Shown here: one piece after another, positions 36,006 through 48,879 of the stretch | Layout: every line of letters begins with the position of its first letter | Position numbering within the stretch: position 1 is the stretch's first letter | Source: Tetrastigma voinierianum | Taxonomy: Eukaryota; Streptophyta; Magnoliopsida; Vitales; Vitaceae | NCBI GenBank assembly: GCA_016808115.1 | Contig: JAEQBH010000034.1 | Span: 186,001 to 250,000, forward strand | Direction: 5' to 3' | Length of the DNA stretch: 64,000 bases | The notes under the pieces: model-generated | Database searches by the model: none | What the model was told of the DNA's origin: nothing | Seen by the model: the letters and a program-made list of their open reading frames with translations, nothing else | Program-made: the position numbers and the translations under genes

Positions 36006-36141
36006 GTTTTAGGTATTAGAATGGGTTTCTCACGTTGAGTGCTCTAATGTGTACACATTAGACAAGATCTATGGTGAGTCATGACTTAAAGCTATCAAGT
36101 GGTCATGATTGGTAAAAAAGGAAAACATATTTTTATTGCTT

Positions 36142-37871
36142 GAAGGACCGACTCGAGGAAGATATAAGGCTGGGGGCTACGCCTTTCTATCCCCGGGAAG
36201 AGATGTGCTTATAAATCGCACCTCAAGCAAAGTCAGTGTGTCTTTCTATTGCTGGAAAGGATGTGTTTATAAAATCAGTAGCTCAAGCAATGCCACAATA
36301 TTATATGTGTGTTTTTCTATCGCCACCTACTATGTTTGAGGAGCTTCAAAGGCTTATTAATTCCTTTTGATAGGGTCTGAACAATGTAGGGAAGCGTGGT
36401 ATAAACTGGTTGAAATGGGAGAGGATGTGTACAAAAAAGGAATTCGAAGGTTTAGACTTTCGTGATTTCTATGGCTTCAATTTGGCCATGCTCGGAAAAA
36501 AAGATTAGAAGTTGTTTTTTGACCGCAATGCTCTAATTTCTCGCATTTACAAAGCTAGATATTCCTCAAGGGGGGTTTTTTTGAAGGCAAGCTTAGGAAA
36601 TAATCTAGCTTCACATGGAGAAGCCTTTGGAGTTTAAGAGTATTGTTGGAGGGAGGTTGTAAGTGGAAAATTGGCAATGTTAGGAACATTCATGTTTGGG
36701 GGGATCCTTGGTTGAAAGATGAGGGTAATTTTCGTGCTGTTAGTCCCTAGCAAGTTGACCTGGTGGACACTTATGTTCATAACATGATTCCAATTGCAAG
36801 GAATGGCACAAAGATTTGATTGAAGATATGTTTATGGAAAGAGATGTTATAGCTATTTGTGACATCTTCTTAAGCTCGGTTTGGTCCCAGGAGTGTCTAT
36901 TATGGCATTTCAACAAAAATGGAAATTATTTTGTGAAATTGGGTTATAGGCTACTGCTGAATTCTTTGACTTCCAACGTTGACATGCATGTACCTGGGCA
37001 ATGGGAGATGATTTGGACTGCAAAAGTCCCTTCCAAAATTAAGTTTTACTTGTGAAAAGCTTGTAGGGATGTTCTACTTATGAGGTGTAGGTAGCAAACA
37101 AAAGGGGTAGCGGTGATCATACTTCATATGGTTAGTGTGATAGTGATGTAGAAAACTGTTGGCATGTGTTTGTTACCTCGCTTCATTTGCAAGACAAAGG
37201 TTGCGGCATCAACGAGCCGATAAGATTGACTTCTATGCTAGAACTTGTGAATGCTTTAATGATTGGTTTTTTCAGCTAGGTGGTAGTCTAAATAAGTGGA
37301 TTGGTAAATTTTTCATGGTTATTTTGGGTATTTAGCATCAGAGAAATGAGCAGCTGTGGAAAAGTGAGCATATCCAATCAACAAAAGCTGTTATGCTTGC
37401 TTTGGATTATCTGTCTAACTAGTTACATGCTAGACAATGCCAATACCTGTCTCCTCCTCCTACTTTGTATGTGGATAATTCAGTTTGGCAATGTCCATTT
37501 ACTAGCATGCTAAAATGTAACATTGATGGGGCCATTTTCCAAAATAGTAATTATGTTGGTGTTGGTATGATATTATGGGATGATACAAGTTCCCTTGTTG
37601 CTGCAAGATTAAATTATTTCAATGGCTTGATCTCGGTTAGGGAGGTTGAAATTACCAGTCTTGTTGAAGCTATATATTAGGTTCTCTCCATGGGGTTCTC
37701 TCAAGTGCTTTTTGAATTAGATGCAAAGGGTGTAGTTGATGTGATTGCAAGTACAGTTCAAGATATCTCAGAGTTTGGCTCTCTCGTGCATCATTGTCGT
37801 ATTTTACTTCGTGCGACTAGTGGTTTCAAAATTTGTTATGCTAGGCAACAAGCTAATGTTGTAGCTCACAC
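36142..37871 (+). pseudogene. LINE ORF2 C-terminal half: RT thumb, zinc-finger RVT and RNase H domains
   Basis: Ordered pieces: LSPGRDVLI near 36190, INSFWWGLNNVGKRGINW near 36360-36400 (with frameshifts), KEFEGLDFRDFYGFNLAML near 36437-36495. A zinc-finger-RVT region follows with KNGNYFVKLGYRLLL near 36915 and MIWTAKVPSKIKF near 37010. RNase H (37500-37871) has CNIDGA, REVEITSLVEA and ELDAKGVVDV, which hold the D, E and D active residues. Such ORF2 proteins copy LINE RNA at the nicked target. Frameshifts and stops inactivate it. Confidence 0.85.
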
Positions 37872-38291
37872 CAAGGAAAAAAAATCAGATATATCGGCCG
37901 ATATATCACGAAATATCTGACACATCGGCCAAAATTTACATGATTTTTCCAATCACTTCAGTTAGCCAAACGCTGTAATCGTAAAATCGCAATTCGCGAA
38001 TATAGAAATTTCATATTTCTCGTGAAATATCGAAGTATATCTTTATGCGCGCGCATGTGCCGAATTTTTGGAAAATATCAAGAAATATCGAGATATATCG
38101 GATATATCGGTAAATATCGGAGATATATCAGTAAAATATCGAAGATATATTGGTAAAATATCGAAAATATCGACCGTGCCTACCTTTGACTTTTTGACCA
38201 TAAATCTAACGGCCCATATTCATTCATGTTTTGATCCAAAGGTCCAGATTTCATCCGCTTTTTTAAAAGCATCCAAAGGCTTTATGATACA

Positions 38292-38448
38292 ATCCAACAG
38301 TTGATTTTAAATTTAAAGCTTGATCTAACGGTTTAGATTAATTTGCAACAGATATATGATGATCCAACGGTTGATTTTAAATTTGAAGTTTGATCTTCCG
38401 ATTTAGATTGATCTCCAACAGATATATGATGATCTAACTGTCAGATTT
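38292..38448. repeat. 70-bp tandem repeat in the hAT element
   Basis: The unit atccaacggttgattttaaatttgaagtttgatct... starts at 38292, 38362 and 38432, a period of 70. The third copy is cut by LTR A and appears to resume at 43722. Confidence 0.75.
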
Positions 38449-39472
38449 TGTAAAAACCTAGAAAATTTAATTTTCTGAAAAATGGTAAAATGGTAATTTC
38501 AATAGGAAAATCTGAAATTTTTCTAGATCTTGGATGACGAAACAAACTTCAACGTTAGAATCGTCTCGCGAAATCTAGCTATCACGCTGACTTCACGACC
38601 CGAGACACCTAATTTCACGCTTCGAGGCAATCGAGAGCAAGACACTTCGCATGTAGAGTGGCTAACACCGGTACACGGTCAAGTGCGTGTTAAGTCAAAC
38701 AAAGAGCTCAAGTGGGACCCACAAGAGACATGTGGCAACACATGATTGAAGAGAAATCCAAGGTAGATGGATAAGGTGATAAGGGTAATCCAAGGAGCCA
38801 ATGGGGTATTGACATGTGGCAAAAAGTACTCTCCAAACTTGACTTAGACCAAACAATTCGGTAGGGAGAGGAAAAAGAGAAGCTCCACCTTCGCTCTAGG
38901 ATTCTCAACGATCGGACTGGCAGTTCCAAGCAAAGCAAGAAGAAAAATGCTTCTTCTCTCAAAGAGTTTCAAGTAGAGACCGGAAACAGGGAGTTTCAAC
39001 AAACTTCGAGAGGTAGGTCTTCTCATACTTTGGTTAGTTTCCATCTTAAGGGCTACAGAAGGGGTGTCTCGCCTAAGGAATGTTCGTCAGATTTGAACCA
39101 CATGGGAAGCTAAATTCTATTTTGATCATACGCATTAGCCGGACTTTAGGACTGATTTTTGGGTGGGAAATAAAGTGAATTTTGTAGTAAGTCACTCTGG
39201 TAAATTGTAGCCACACCAATGAACTTGATGTTAGGATTTTGAATTACCCAAATCGGACTTCTATAACCTAAGTTATGGTCCGTTACCCGAATGGGGCCTA
39301 AGTGGAAAGGCTAGTCGGGTCGACCTGGCCAGGAGTCACCGCCCAGGAGCTGATCATGCCAGGAGTCACCGTCTAGGAGCTGATCGCTAGAGTCAACCTA
39401 CTAGGAGCCGACCGCCAGAGAGTTAGCCGGCTAGGAGCCGACTCTGGCTAAGTGTCAGCCGACTAGGGTCAT

Positions 39473-39848
39473 GTGAGGCCTCCAACTTCATATGACCATA
39501 ACTTCTTCGTCCGAACTCCGTTTCAGGTGTTCTTGGACTCTATGAAAAGCCCATTGAGTCAAGATTCCATAAATATGCCTGTGGAGGACAGTGGGTGAAC
39601 ATAAATTTCTTAAATCTATGTTTTTCTAGGGCTATCGGACGGCTAGGGTTGGTTATTCATGTGAGGCCTCCAATTTCGAACGACCATAACTTTCGTCTGA
39701 ACTCGGTTTAGGGTGTTCTTAGACTCTATGGAAATCCCATTGAGTCAAGATTCTAGCCATATTCTTGTGGAGGATAGTGGTTAAACAAAACCTTGCTGAA
39801 ATCTATGTTTTGCACCAAGTATGCAGGTTGCTCGGTTGTGTTGAAGTG
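39473..39848. repeat. 188-bp tandem duplication inside LTR A
   Basis: Copies at 39473 and 39661 both begin gtgaggcctccaa.tt and contain gaccataact...cg.c.gaactc.gttt and tagactctatg..aa.cccattgagtcaagattc. A shorter array of aggagtcaccg / aggagctgatc units precedes it (39333-39470). Confidence 0.85.
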
Positions 39849-40941
39849 AATAGCCAGGTTTTAACATGACCATTGCATGGTATGTTGTAGGCTATTGTGA
39901 TGGGTAGGAATTACCATGAATTAGCCTAAGGAAGGCTGTATGACATTATTGCTTAGTCATGGATTGATGAATGCTAATATGTTTGATACGATATTTATAT
40001 ATATATTGGCATAAAATATATGGAACTTATATGCTTGCAATATAGGTTTGCATGGTAGTTGATATGAAGTACAACTGATAAGAATGGTTCATGTAGTGTG
40101 CATCATACATGGAACATGAGAAATTGCAGTGGCATAATTGCATTGCATATTCACTAGAACATCACATGACATGGGTGTGATTGCATGGTAGAGATCAAAA
40201 CTGTGTTTGGTGTTCGATGGTGTGTCGTGGGTACACGGTTATTAATCAACACTGCGTTTGGTGTTGGATTGGATAGACTCGGTTAAAAGGACAACGTCCA
40301 AATGAGTTGCATGGGATACGAAAATGGAAAAAGAGAATTTGCGTTGGGTATCAGCAAGTTGGGATAGATTCCCCCCAGGGTGAAAGATCCATCAATTATG
40401 GTTAGACATAATCCCCAACGGTGAAAGGTCGTAAAAGTGTCTGGGTTTGTGGAGCCCGTGATGCGACACCAAAAATCCACTACCCACAAAAGGCGCATGA
40501 TTGTAAATGAAATTATGAATATAAAATGTAATGAGTCAAAGAAATTATCATTATGGAAAATGACGGATGTTCACACATAGGCTTAGGCATTATGTGAGGG
40601 AGTCGGTGAGGACTCGGGACATGGGATAGAGTGAGTCACATTCTCATCCATGACATGTAGACATTCGAGTAGGTATGTGCATATTTTTACTTGAATGTGT
40701 GTGTGTTTGATCACTGCATGAGCACTTAGGTGGTGAGTAACCCTTGTAGGAGATTATCACATCGGGCTTGCCACCCCGTCGTGGGATCCCCTTTAGATAC
40801 AGTCCATCATGTCCATCGTGCGGCTAACCTCATGGACCAAAAGATATGTGGGATGAGAGCCGGACACGGCTTTGTTTTGTTTTGTTTTTGTTTGTATTAT
40901 ATTCAAGCATAACCAAAACATGTACACCTTTTTGGTATCTA

Positions 40942-43549
40942 TGTAGCACCCCTTTCCGGTCTAACTCGGGCGGGGCATCCGAACTCTGCCTCGGATGCTC
41001 GCTAATTTTTTTTTACTTTTCATTTGTTTTTGTTTTGTTTTTTTTTTTTTGTAAAGTGTCGTGAACTCCAAACTCTCGGCCCGACTAGAAGGGCAACCAA
41101 CGGCCCGATTTACTCAAACCGTTTTCATTTATCTTATCAAAACATTTTATTTATGTCATTTCATTTTAGGGTTTTCAATTACCCGGAAGCATTTTCAAAT
41201 GGTAGGTCCATAAACATTTACTCTTACAAAATTTGTTTACAAAATGGCTTACCATGCCTTTACAAAATGATATACAAAACAATAGTTCAGAGTTTAACTC
41301 TTTTGTTCACAAAATATCACATGTTCAAAAGAAACGATATGCATATGATGGAGTATATACTTATACGCCGCAACTCTCTCTATGACTCTGCACTTTTTTA
41401 TCTTGCCTTCTTTCACGTTTACTCGAAACCTGCGCATAGATAAAAACTACACGCTAAGCATTTTCATGCTTAGTGGTTCTATAAGTTCTATTCCAATTTT
41501 CAGTTTAACATGACATGCATTTATCATAAAACCATGCCTTTTTTTTATATCAAATTATACTCATGCTTATTCATTTTCACATGCTTTCACTTTACAAATC
41601 ACTGATCATATCAAAATATGCATTTTCACATGCTTTCAATTTACTTAACTCAAATCATGAGATTCAAACATATACTCCCAAGGATGTATTTTGTTTACAA
41701 ATCCCATTTACACTCATCAAGTTTGTTATTTCACTTTGTCTATATAATTCATATTCATGACAGATTCCGTTCGGTGAATCCCATTCTTTTTATCATTCGG
41801 TAATGTGCTTACACATTTAATAATTTCAGTCTCCCATCATGATGAATGCCGATTGGTACACCTCACCATGTGGTCACTTAAAAATGTCATACGCCATCAT
41901 GACGGAAGCCAATTGGTGCATCCCGCCAAGTGAGACATTTTAACAATGCTATACACCATCATGACGGATGCCGATTGGTGCATCTCGCCAAGTGGGGCAT
42001 TACACAATTTCGGTTTGCCTTCATGACAGATGTCGATTGGTGCATCCTGCCATGTTGGTCGTTCGGTATATCGATTCAATTCAAGATGTCAAGAATTGAC
42101 CAATTGGTTTGCAACTCAATAAACACTCACATGCAAATTGTCAGACATTTCAAATATCACATTTTCAAATCCATATGCACTTTCGTAATATCATTTCAAA
42201 GATATACTCATTCCATATAATCATTTCAAATTTATTTGGTATACTACCAAAACACTTGAAATAAGGATAGAGGGTCAGTGAACTAACCGAAGCTATCGAC
42301 TCTCGTTTCCTTCCCTTCGATCTCAGTCCTAGGTAAGGTGATCCTCACCCATCCCTAGTCAATAACAATTACGCCTCTTAGTGGATAAACAATTATTATA
42401 CATTTTTAGTGAATGACGATTAATCTTCGTTAACGGTTTTAGGTTAAAACACTAAGTCTTCCCAAAGATAAGGCGGCGAGGTATGGTATGTTTTTCATTT
42501 AGTTTTATTTTTATTTAAACCCCCATTAATAATTTATTAGGGTCCTTAAACTATCGGTGTACGAATACGAGGTGTTCGGAAACAAAAATCCAAAATTTGT
42601 TCATCAGAACAAGAGCTACGCTGGCGTGAGTATCATGATTCTACGCATGTAGGCTCTGCTCGTGGCATAGTTTGCTGCTATTAATCGCGCATGGCTCGAG
42701 GGATGCCATTTTAGCACTCAACCACCATGTGAGGCATTCCACGCTCGCGGCGAGGTCTACGCTCGCTGCTTTTCTGGGTTCCCTATGCTATGGCATAGGA
42801 GCCCGATGTGCCCAGTTTTTCTAGTTTGCTCTTTTGCGATTTTTCTCCAAAAATCCTTAAAAACCCCAAACAAATCATGGGAATCACTCCCAATATCATC
42901 CTAATATCATCCTAAACCAACAATGAGCAAAACCCATGGATGGATTATGGTTTTTCTAACCCAAACATCATTTAAAGAAATCTAGGGTTTGGTTCTTACC
43001 TTAATTCCTTTAAATCTTCTTCACCCAAGATGCTTGATCACTTAGAAGCAAGAAATGGGAAGAAATCACACAAACAATCTTGATATTCTCACCTTGCCCT
43101 AGCTTTTCTTCCTTTTCTCCTCTCAATCTCCTCCTCCTAAATTGCTTGCTCAAATGAGCATTCTAAGACCACATTTGGTCTTATTCCTCATTTTAAGTGT
43201 AATGTCATGTTTGGCTTACACACAAATTCCATTTCTCATTTTTCTCCTTTTTGGTCTTAATTTTACTTTCATTTATCATTTAATTCACTTTAGCATTTAA
43301 GCTTATTCTATTTTTGACCCTTAGGTCCTCATTTTACAAAATTCCAAATTTGCCCTTTTTCACTTGGGTTTATTTCCAGGTTCAATTAAATTCTTATTTT
43401 AGCATATAATATTTAATCATATGCTTACATATTCATTTCACTTTTCACAATTTATCGGGCTTTTCCGAAACCAAAGTTTGGCTCAATATATAAACTAAAT
43501 ATATAATAAAATTATTATAAAAATTTAGGTATTTTTGGAGCCAAGCATA
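40942..43549 (-). mobile_element. LTR B: inverted solo LTR inside LTR A
   Basis: The plus strand starts tgtagcacccc; the same 5 bp, atcta, flank both sides (40937-40941 and 43550-43554). On the minus strand its first bases lead into ccaaaaatacctaaatttt, a word common at the start of chromovirus LTRs. It contains a short tandem array. The end at 43549 is not a clean TG/CA terminus, so the limit may be off by a few bases. Confidence 0.6.
41835..42065. repeat. ~61-bp tandem repeat inside LTR B
   Basis: Four copies of catcatgacggatgccgattggtgcatc.cgccaagtgg, starting near 41835, 41894, 41957 and 42018. Confidence 0.9.
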
Positions 43550-44385
43550 ATCTAAGGGATTGTAAAGAGATCAAGGATTATAGTCTATCATATTTTTACA
43601 TGAATTAAATATGTAGGAATGGGTCTCGATATATCGTATATGGGAGTGTGATATCTAAGACCCGATATCCGCAGTTTCGCGGGTCGACTGGTCATTACCG
43701 GTTCCCTGGATAGGCGCCACATATTTGAAATGAAATCAAATTCAACTGCTGTAATTAAATCACAATGGTTTTTCACAATCCAATGGCTATTTTGACTCCA
43801 AAAATTCTATAAATACCCCTAAAATCATACAATTCTTTACAAACTCATCCATACATATCCAAGCTCCATTTGATTCTCAAATTATTTTTTCTTTGTGATT
43901 TATCTCAATATTTTGAAGATCTTGGTATGAATATTGTCTTCATCAAGATGGGATCCCTTCATCAAATAATGTAATGGAGCCACATCGGTCTTCATTTTGG
44001 TTTTAAATGACTATTGTAATGTAATTTCTTGATAAATTATAATGAATATCGTATTTAACAAGTGTATATTTGCTTATTTATGCCTTTTTTATAGTTCAAC
44101 AAAGTATTTCCATGAATTTTAAAGTATTTTTATTAATTTTCGCTTTACTGATATTTTTGTCAAAATATCCACCAATATTTCCGATATATCCGTAAAATCC
44201 AAGTACCAATATATCCGTACTCACTGAGACATTTTGTTCCTTTGGCTCACTATAAAGAAGAGTGTCACATTTTCATGCTAGTCCCACTGTGTTTACTCAT
44301 CCTACTATCTTAATTCACTATTTTTTAAGCAATGAATAAGCTTATTTCACTAAAAATAAATAAATAAATAAATAAAAGATTGCTT

Positions 44386-45011
44386 TATTAAGTTATATCT
44401 CCACCTCGAAAGAATATTGAGCTTGTACCAAAGCAATGTTTTTCATCCATGTGTGAGATTGTGAACTAATAATATATTCTCAGTGGATTGGTTCACACAA
44501 TTGATAAAAGATAGTACATATAATTGTATTTGATAAAGGCACTTTGATAACTCCTGGATTGAGACAACCTGATTTCTTAGGTAAATAGAAGGAGGCGTGT
44601 TCATGGACACCACGGTTTATCTCTAATAACCTTCTTCAAATTTTAAAAGTCATGACCAATCATAATTCTTCAAGCTTATGATGCCACACGCTAATAGGAA
44701 CATGAAATCATTAACATCATATGAAGGTGGCAAAGAATAAAACACTCATGTGGGATGAGTCAATAGCTATGATTGGTCAGCACCCTGTTGTAAAGCTTTG
44801 GATAGAAATTGTCTAATAAAAAGTTGTTCTAAATGTCAATCCTTGGAATGTGTTAACTAGAAGATGGTCCCTATATTAGTTTGGACAAATCTCTCATGCA
44901 CATCCAAGGAAAAAAATTTAAGTAATTTTTTTGAAGGCCATAAATTAACTCCTTGCCTTTTCCTTCATTTCCCATGCCTAGTTATGAGACAATCTCATCC
45001 TATGTTGTCTT
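44386..45011. other. No gene seen
   Basis: AT-rich flank right of the LINE. An inverted pair (gtcatgaccaatcata near 44647; tatgattggtcag near 44768) could be a tiny foldback remnant. Confidence 0.4.
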
Positions 45012-46859
45012 TGTGACGCCCCAAAACCGGGGTGTCCGTTAACAACCCGTCAACCCGCGGAATACTCGTGAATGTCGGGTAACCCGACACCTCTCACGAA
45101 AATCGGGCAGAGTCTCCTTTGTACGAGGAGCTCTACCCAAGGTACAACCTGTCCCAATAATCAACAATGACCACATAGGGTCTATATGCGAGTAAAATAA
45201 TGGCCACTTAGGCGGGCCCCTACATCAATACTCACAAATATGTCCCAACCAAATATATTACATGGTTCAAGAGTTTTTACATATCTCTTAGTTCAACATA
45301 TATTAAACCTTAGAATTTATATACATGTTACATGACGAACATCAAAGCCACAGTCGACTCAAACTGGCCTAACGAGTGCCGCCTCGACGCTCCCACCCGA
45401 AATGGTGATCTCGACACAGTGAGCAAAGCCTGAAGAGGAGATAATTTCCTACATGGTTACTCCCACCTAAGCAAGACACGTACGTAGGCAAAACAAAACA
45501 AACACATTCAAGCAATTACGAACCTACTTGAATGTCTATATGACCGATCCCGTGTCCCGAGTCTCCTCACCGAATTTCACACATGCCTAAGCTAACATGT
45601 AGTAAATAACTGGCCAAAACAAAAGCTTTTGTTCTTGAAAACACACTACCGAGTTTCTAAGAAAAATATCGATTCACCCTCCGAGGCGAATGTGTTAGAG
45701 AACCTTCCAAAACAATTCATGGGCTCCTCCGACGTGTAATTGTTGGACCGTCTCCCAACACAATTCTCTAGAAAATCTTCCAATAAAATTTTCACAAATG
45801 ATTTTCATTTAATTCTCACTTCACGCTACGCACTCAATTTAATATTCTGCACTACAAAGGTATATGGAATGATGATGCCAATTCCAACACATTCACGCTA
45901 ATATATTCACATGCTGGTATTAATATACTAATCACATAAACATGTTATGCAATTTCACAATCAATTACACCAAAATTAGCTCACATGGGCTAATTAAAAA
46001 ACACGAGCACAATTCATTTTGAATCACTCAACCAAACACATTTTCACACAAAATTATTTTGTGTCACTATTCAAGTGAACAAGAAAAAACCCCGTTACTG
46101 CTCATGATCACTCAAATAAGACGTTTACCTCTGGCTCAAAGCTGAGACCGAAGCTTACGGCCAAAAACAAGCCTCGGTAACATTCCTTAACCATTTACAC
46201 AAATTCTCTAAATTAAGATTAACGCAAGTAGGAAAAGATCCTCACCGTGGAGTTGTTGAAACTCCACCAAATCTAAGGCCCACGCTGCACTCCTCGCCGT
46301 AGAACAACTTTCCTTCTTGCTCCATCGAAAACCGACGGTCCGATCAGCCAGAATCCTAGAGAGAAGGTGCTCCTTCTCTCTCTCAAACAAGAAAATTCCA
46401 GTCACTGCACCAACCTCTAGCCTTCTACCCGTTTTGGTCTTCAAATTTGAGAAGATGACACTATTGCACTTTTTTGTCTTATTAATTAAACATTCTTTTA
46501 GTACCATCCATGTCCTAAAGTCTTGGATTTTTGACACTTGGCACTATCTAGGCCGTCAATTTCCATCATCTCTCTACTCATTCAACATGTTTCACATGAG
46601 TACATGTTATAGGTGACTTTGTCATGATCACATGTCGCTTACGTGCACCAAATACTGCGCCTCAAAAAACGCAAATCTAACCGTCTCCGAATTTGACAAA
46701 TTCGATGTGGTAGCTTGTGATTTCGCAGACGATTCTAACGGTGAAGTTTGTTTCATTAATCCGAGATCTAGAAAAATTTTGATTTTACCGAAATTAATGC
46801 TTTAATTCTTTTCCTAAAATTGGGATTTTCTCGGCGACAAATTTTATGAAGTCTTTACA
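45012..46859 (-). mobile_element. Inverted LTR of the LTR A family
   Basis: The plus strand starts tgtgacgcccc and ends ctttaca. Its reverse complement aligns with LTR A over the 5' part (aaacaaacttcaccgttagaatcgtc near 46745; the ggagagagaagga block near 46370) and the 3' part. Flanking 5-mers gtctt and aattt do not match, so it may be a solo LTR with lost duplications or part of a rearranged element. No coding content. Confidence 0.7.
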
Positions 46860-46967
46860 AATTTAGTGAGGTTGAAAATTAGGAGTAGAATGTATCACTT
46901 TATCAATAGCCATAGATACAAGAGTAGATCTTACCAAAGATTAGGAAAAGGCTACATCATTCAAATT

Positions 46968-47075
46968 ATGATTGTGAACTTTTTGGAAAGTATGGACATG
47001 AACAATGTCTATGGAATCTATATGATTGTGAACTTTTTGGAAAGTATAAACATAAACAATGTCTACAGAATCTAT
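46968..47075. repeat. 54-bp tandem duplication
   Basis: Two near-identical units starting atgattgtgaactttttgg at 46968 and 47022. Confidence 0.95.
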
Positions 47076-47629
47076 TGTACGACATGTGATTTTTCAAGGG
47101 CATTTATCAATAGTGCAAACTAGTCATGTGCTTGGGACTATTTCTCTTGGAAATATAATGGAATCTCCTAGATAAAGACATCAAATTCATAGCATAAAAT
47201 TTAGAAGCGTTTGGTCATTACTTATAATTGTATTTGTGAAACACCTAGAGTGAAGGTCAATTAACTAGATGTTTTTATCACATCTCTGGGAAAAACCCAA
47301 ATATTCAATTATAGGAGAGTCATTAGAGATGTCCACATGATGTGCTACTTTAGGATTCACATGTGAGTAAACAATAGGTGTGGAATAGGATGGAGGCAAT
47401 AATAGGTGTAGAGGCATTATAAGGAAGAAAATCATGTATGGGGTCAATTACTAAGTAACATGTTAACATTTAATAAGGAACTTCAAAACAATTATAGTTA
47501 GATGGAAATTATTGAGTAGGTTTAATCAAGGCACCATCTACATTTGTATATTGAAAGAGAAAAACTGTTTGTTATAATAGTGATTCAAGAGATGTTGCAG
47601 CAAATGGTGAGACATTATCATAAGTGCTA

Positions 47630-48279
47630 CAGTCAATTCTACTGTGTTATGCAGCCTACTGCATCAATTTGTGATGGATCTGCTGAAGTAATGTAATTCG
47701 AATATATATGAAATCACATACATAAACTCATAGACATAAAAAAAAAAACAAGAGATTGGTTACAGGTTTGGCAATTACCTACGTCCACGGGGCTGAACCC
47801 AGATATAAGGTATTTCACTATATATCAATTAGGTTATAAGTTGGTTTTAAGTGAGACAAGGCTCCTTCTTTCTTATAGCCATCTTCTCCTAACTATGTCA
47901 TAGAGAAACATAAAAATATGCTCCCCTTATTTCCCATATGCATCTAGAATCCTAAATTCCCAATCACTCAATCTCTCCTAGATTAACCGCACTGCTCATT
48001 ATCAAGGCTTAGAGCAGGATATGCAACAACTGTCTTCCTGTGTGAATAGCCCCTCCAACAAATCTCCTTTGTGTGTGCTTTCCCCATCACCAAGAGAAAA
48101 ATGTCTGTACAGCTTTTTTAAGCAACCTATTGGATATATTCGCTCAATATTTTATGGCTTTATGGTGTCACACAACATGATGCACCAACTTGTGTGACAT
48201 CAGATGTGACAACAGGTTCTACTACTGCAAACATGAAATTTATTTTTGCCTAAGATTATGGTAAGAAATATATCCAACA
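47630..48279 (-). repeat. 3' LTR of a Ty1/copia element (outer end approximate)
   Basis: On the minus strand it begins tgttggatatatttc right after a polypurine tract (aaagggggatat, complement of 48280-48291). It contains the U5-like word ccccgtggacgtaggtaa near 47785. The outer end is not clear. Confidence 0.65.
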
Positions 48280-48879
48280 ATATCCCCCTTTGACATTTCT
48301 TTGGCAAAAATAAATAGTAGAGGTGAAGCATGTATTGGCGAGACTATCAAGATATGCAAATCAAACATTTGAAGAGCCATTGAAGAGACTGTAACTAAAG
48401 ATGTCAGGACAACAAAAGGATATGCAACTCAAGATGTCATACCATGTCACTAGTCCAAAAACCAAATACCCATCAAGAGAAAATAAATCATAAGGAAACA
48501 GGCTTCACCTTATCGACCCCTTCTTTTTTTCATAGAAGGCAAATAAAAAAATAAAAAAAGAAAACATACCTACTCATCCTTATCAAAGAGATGCATTGGT
48601 TTGGTATCACCACCAACAGTAGGCTAAGGAGCAGCTAGAGAAGGAACAGAGGAGACCTTGGTCCAACAGATGGTGGAACATCTTATGAAGCACTTCTAAA
48701 TTAGTTCAGCTATCAAGGCCCATTATCATGAAAGATGGCCCACTTTTATCCCTCATGATCATGGACTTGCTTAAACAGTTGAATGAACACACAGTCCAAG
48801 AGAGGATCTAAGTGCTTCAAAATGAGATGCATCAAGATCTTGAGTTAAGATGATGTTCTCACAGTATAGTGTCATACAA

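Larger units (their letters stand above)
38449..43721 (+). mobile_element. LTR A: solo LTR (chromovirus-type), split by LTR B
   Basis: Starts tgtaaaaacctag and ends taggcgccaca. Flanks gattt (38444-38448) and tattt (43722-43726) match 4 of 5. It aligns with the inverted LTR at 45012-46859: acgaaacaaacttcaacgtt near 38540 pairs with 46750, and the end block ggtcattaccgg...ggcgccaca pairs with its start. Its last ~170 bases (43555-43721) lie beyond LTR B. No coding region is present. Confidence 0.75.
37872..44244. mobile_element. Non-autonomous hAT element inserted in the LINE, itself split by LTRs
   Basis: Starts CAAGGAAAAAAAATCAG and ends, in reverse complement, CAAAGGAACAAAATGTC. Flanks gctcacac (37864-37871) and gctcacta (44245-44252) match 6 of 8. 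The two remaining halves (37872-38448 and 43727-44244, about 1.1 kb together) carry the same ATATATCGG repeats as the 35272 element; its right end (ccgatatatccgtaaaatccaagtacc) aligns with 35950-35975. Removing it restores the LINE RNase H reading. Confidence 0.8.
36142..44378 (+). mobile_element. 5'-truncated LINE, split by a hAT insertion
   Basis: Left part 36142-37871, right part 44253-44378, ending in a (TAAA)n tail (44352-44378). The 7-bp word attgctt flanks it on both sides (36135-36141 and 44379-44385), a likely target duplication. The RNase H frame runs into the hAT insertion at VVAHT and resumes after it with SHFHASPTVFTHPTIL. The reverse-transcriptase core and 5' end are missing, which is common for LINE copies. 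Confidence 0.8.

Noticed and set aside
41835..42065. CRISPR-like array
   Set aside because: Units are directly adjacent with no distinct spacers, and lie in a plant LTR.
45012..46859. Partner LTR of LTR A (one element with two LTRs)
   Set aside because: The two are in opposite orientation, and LTR A is framed on its own by target-site-like repeats.
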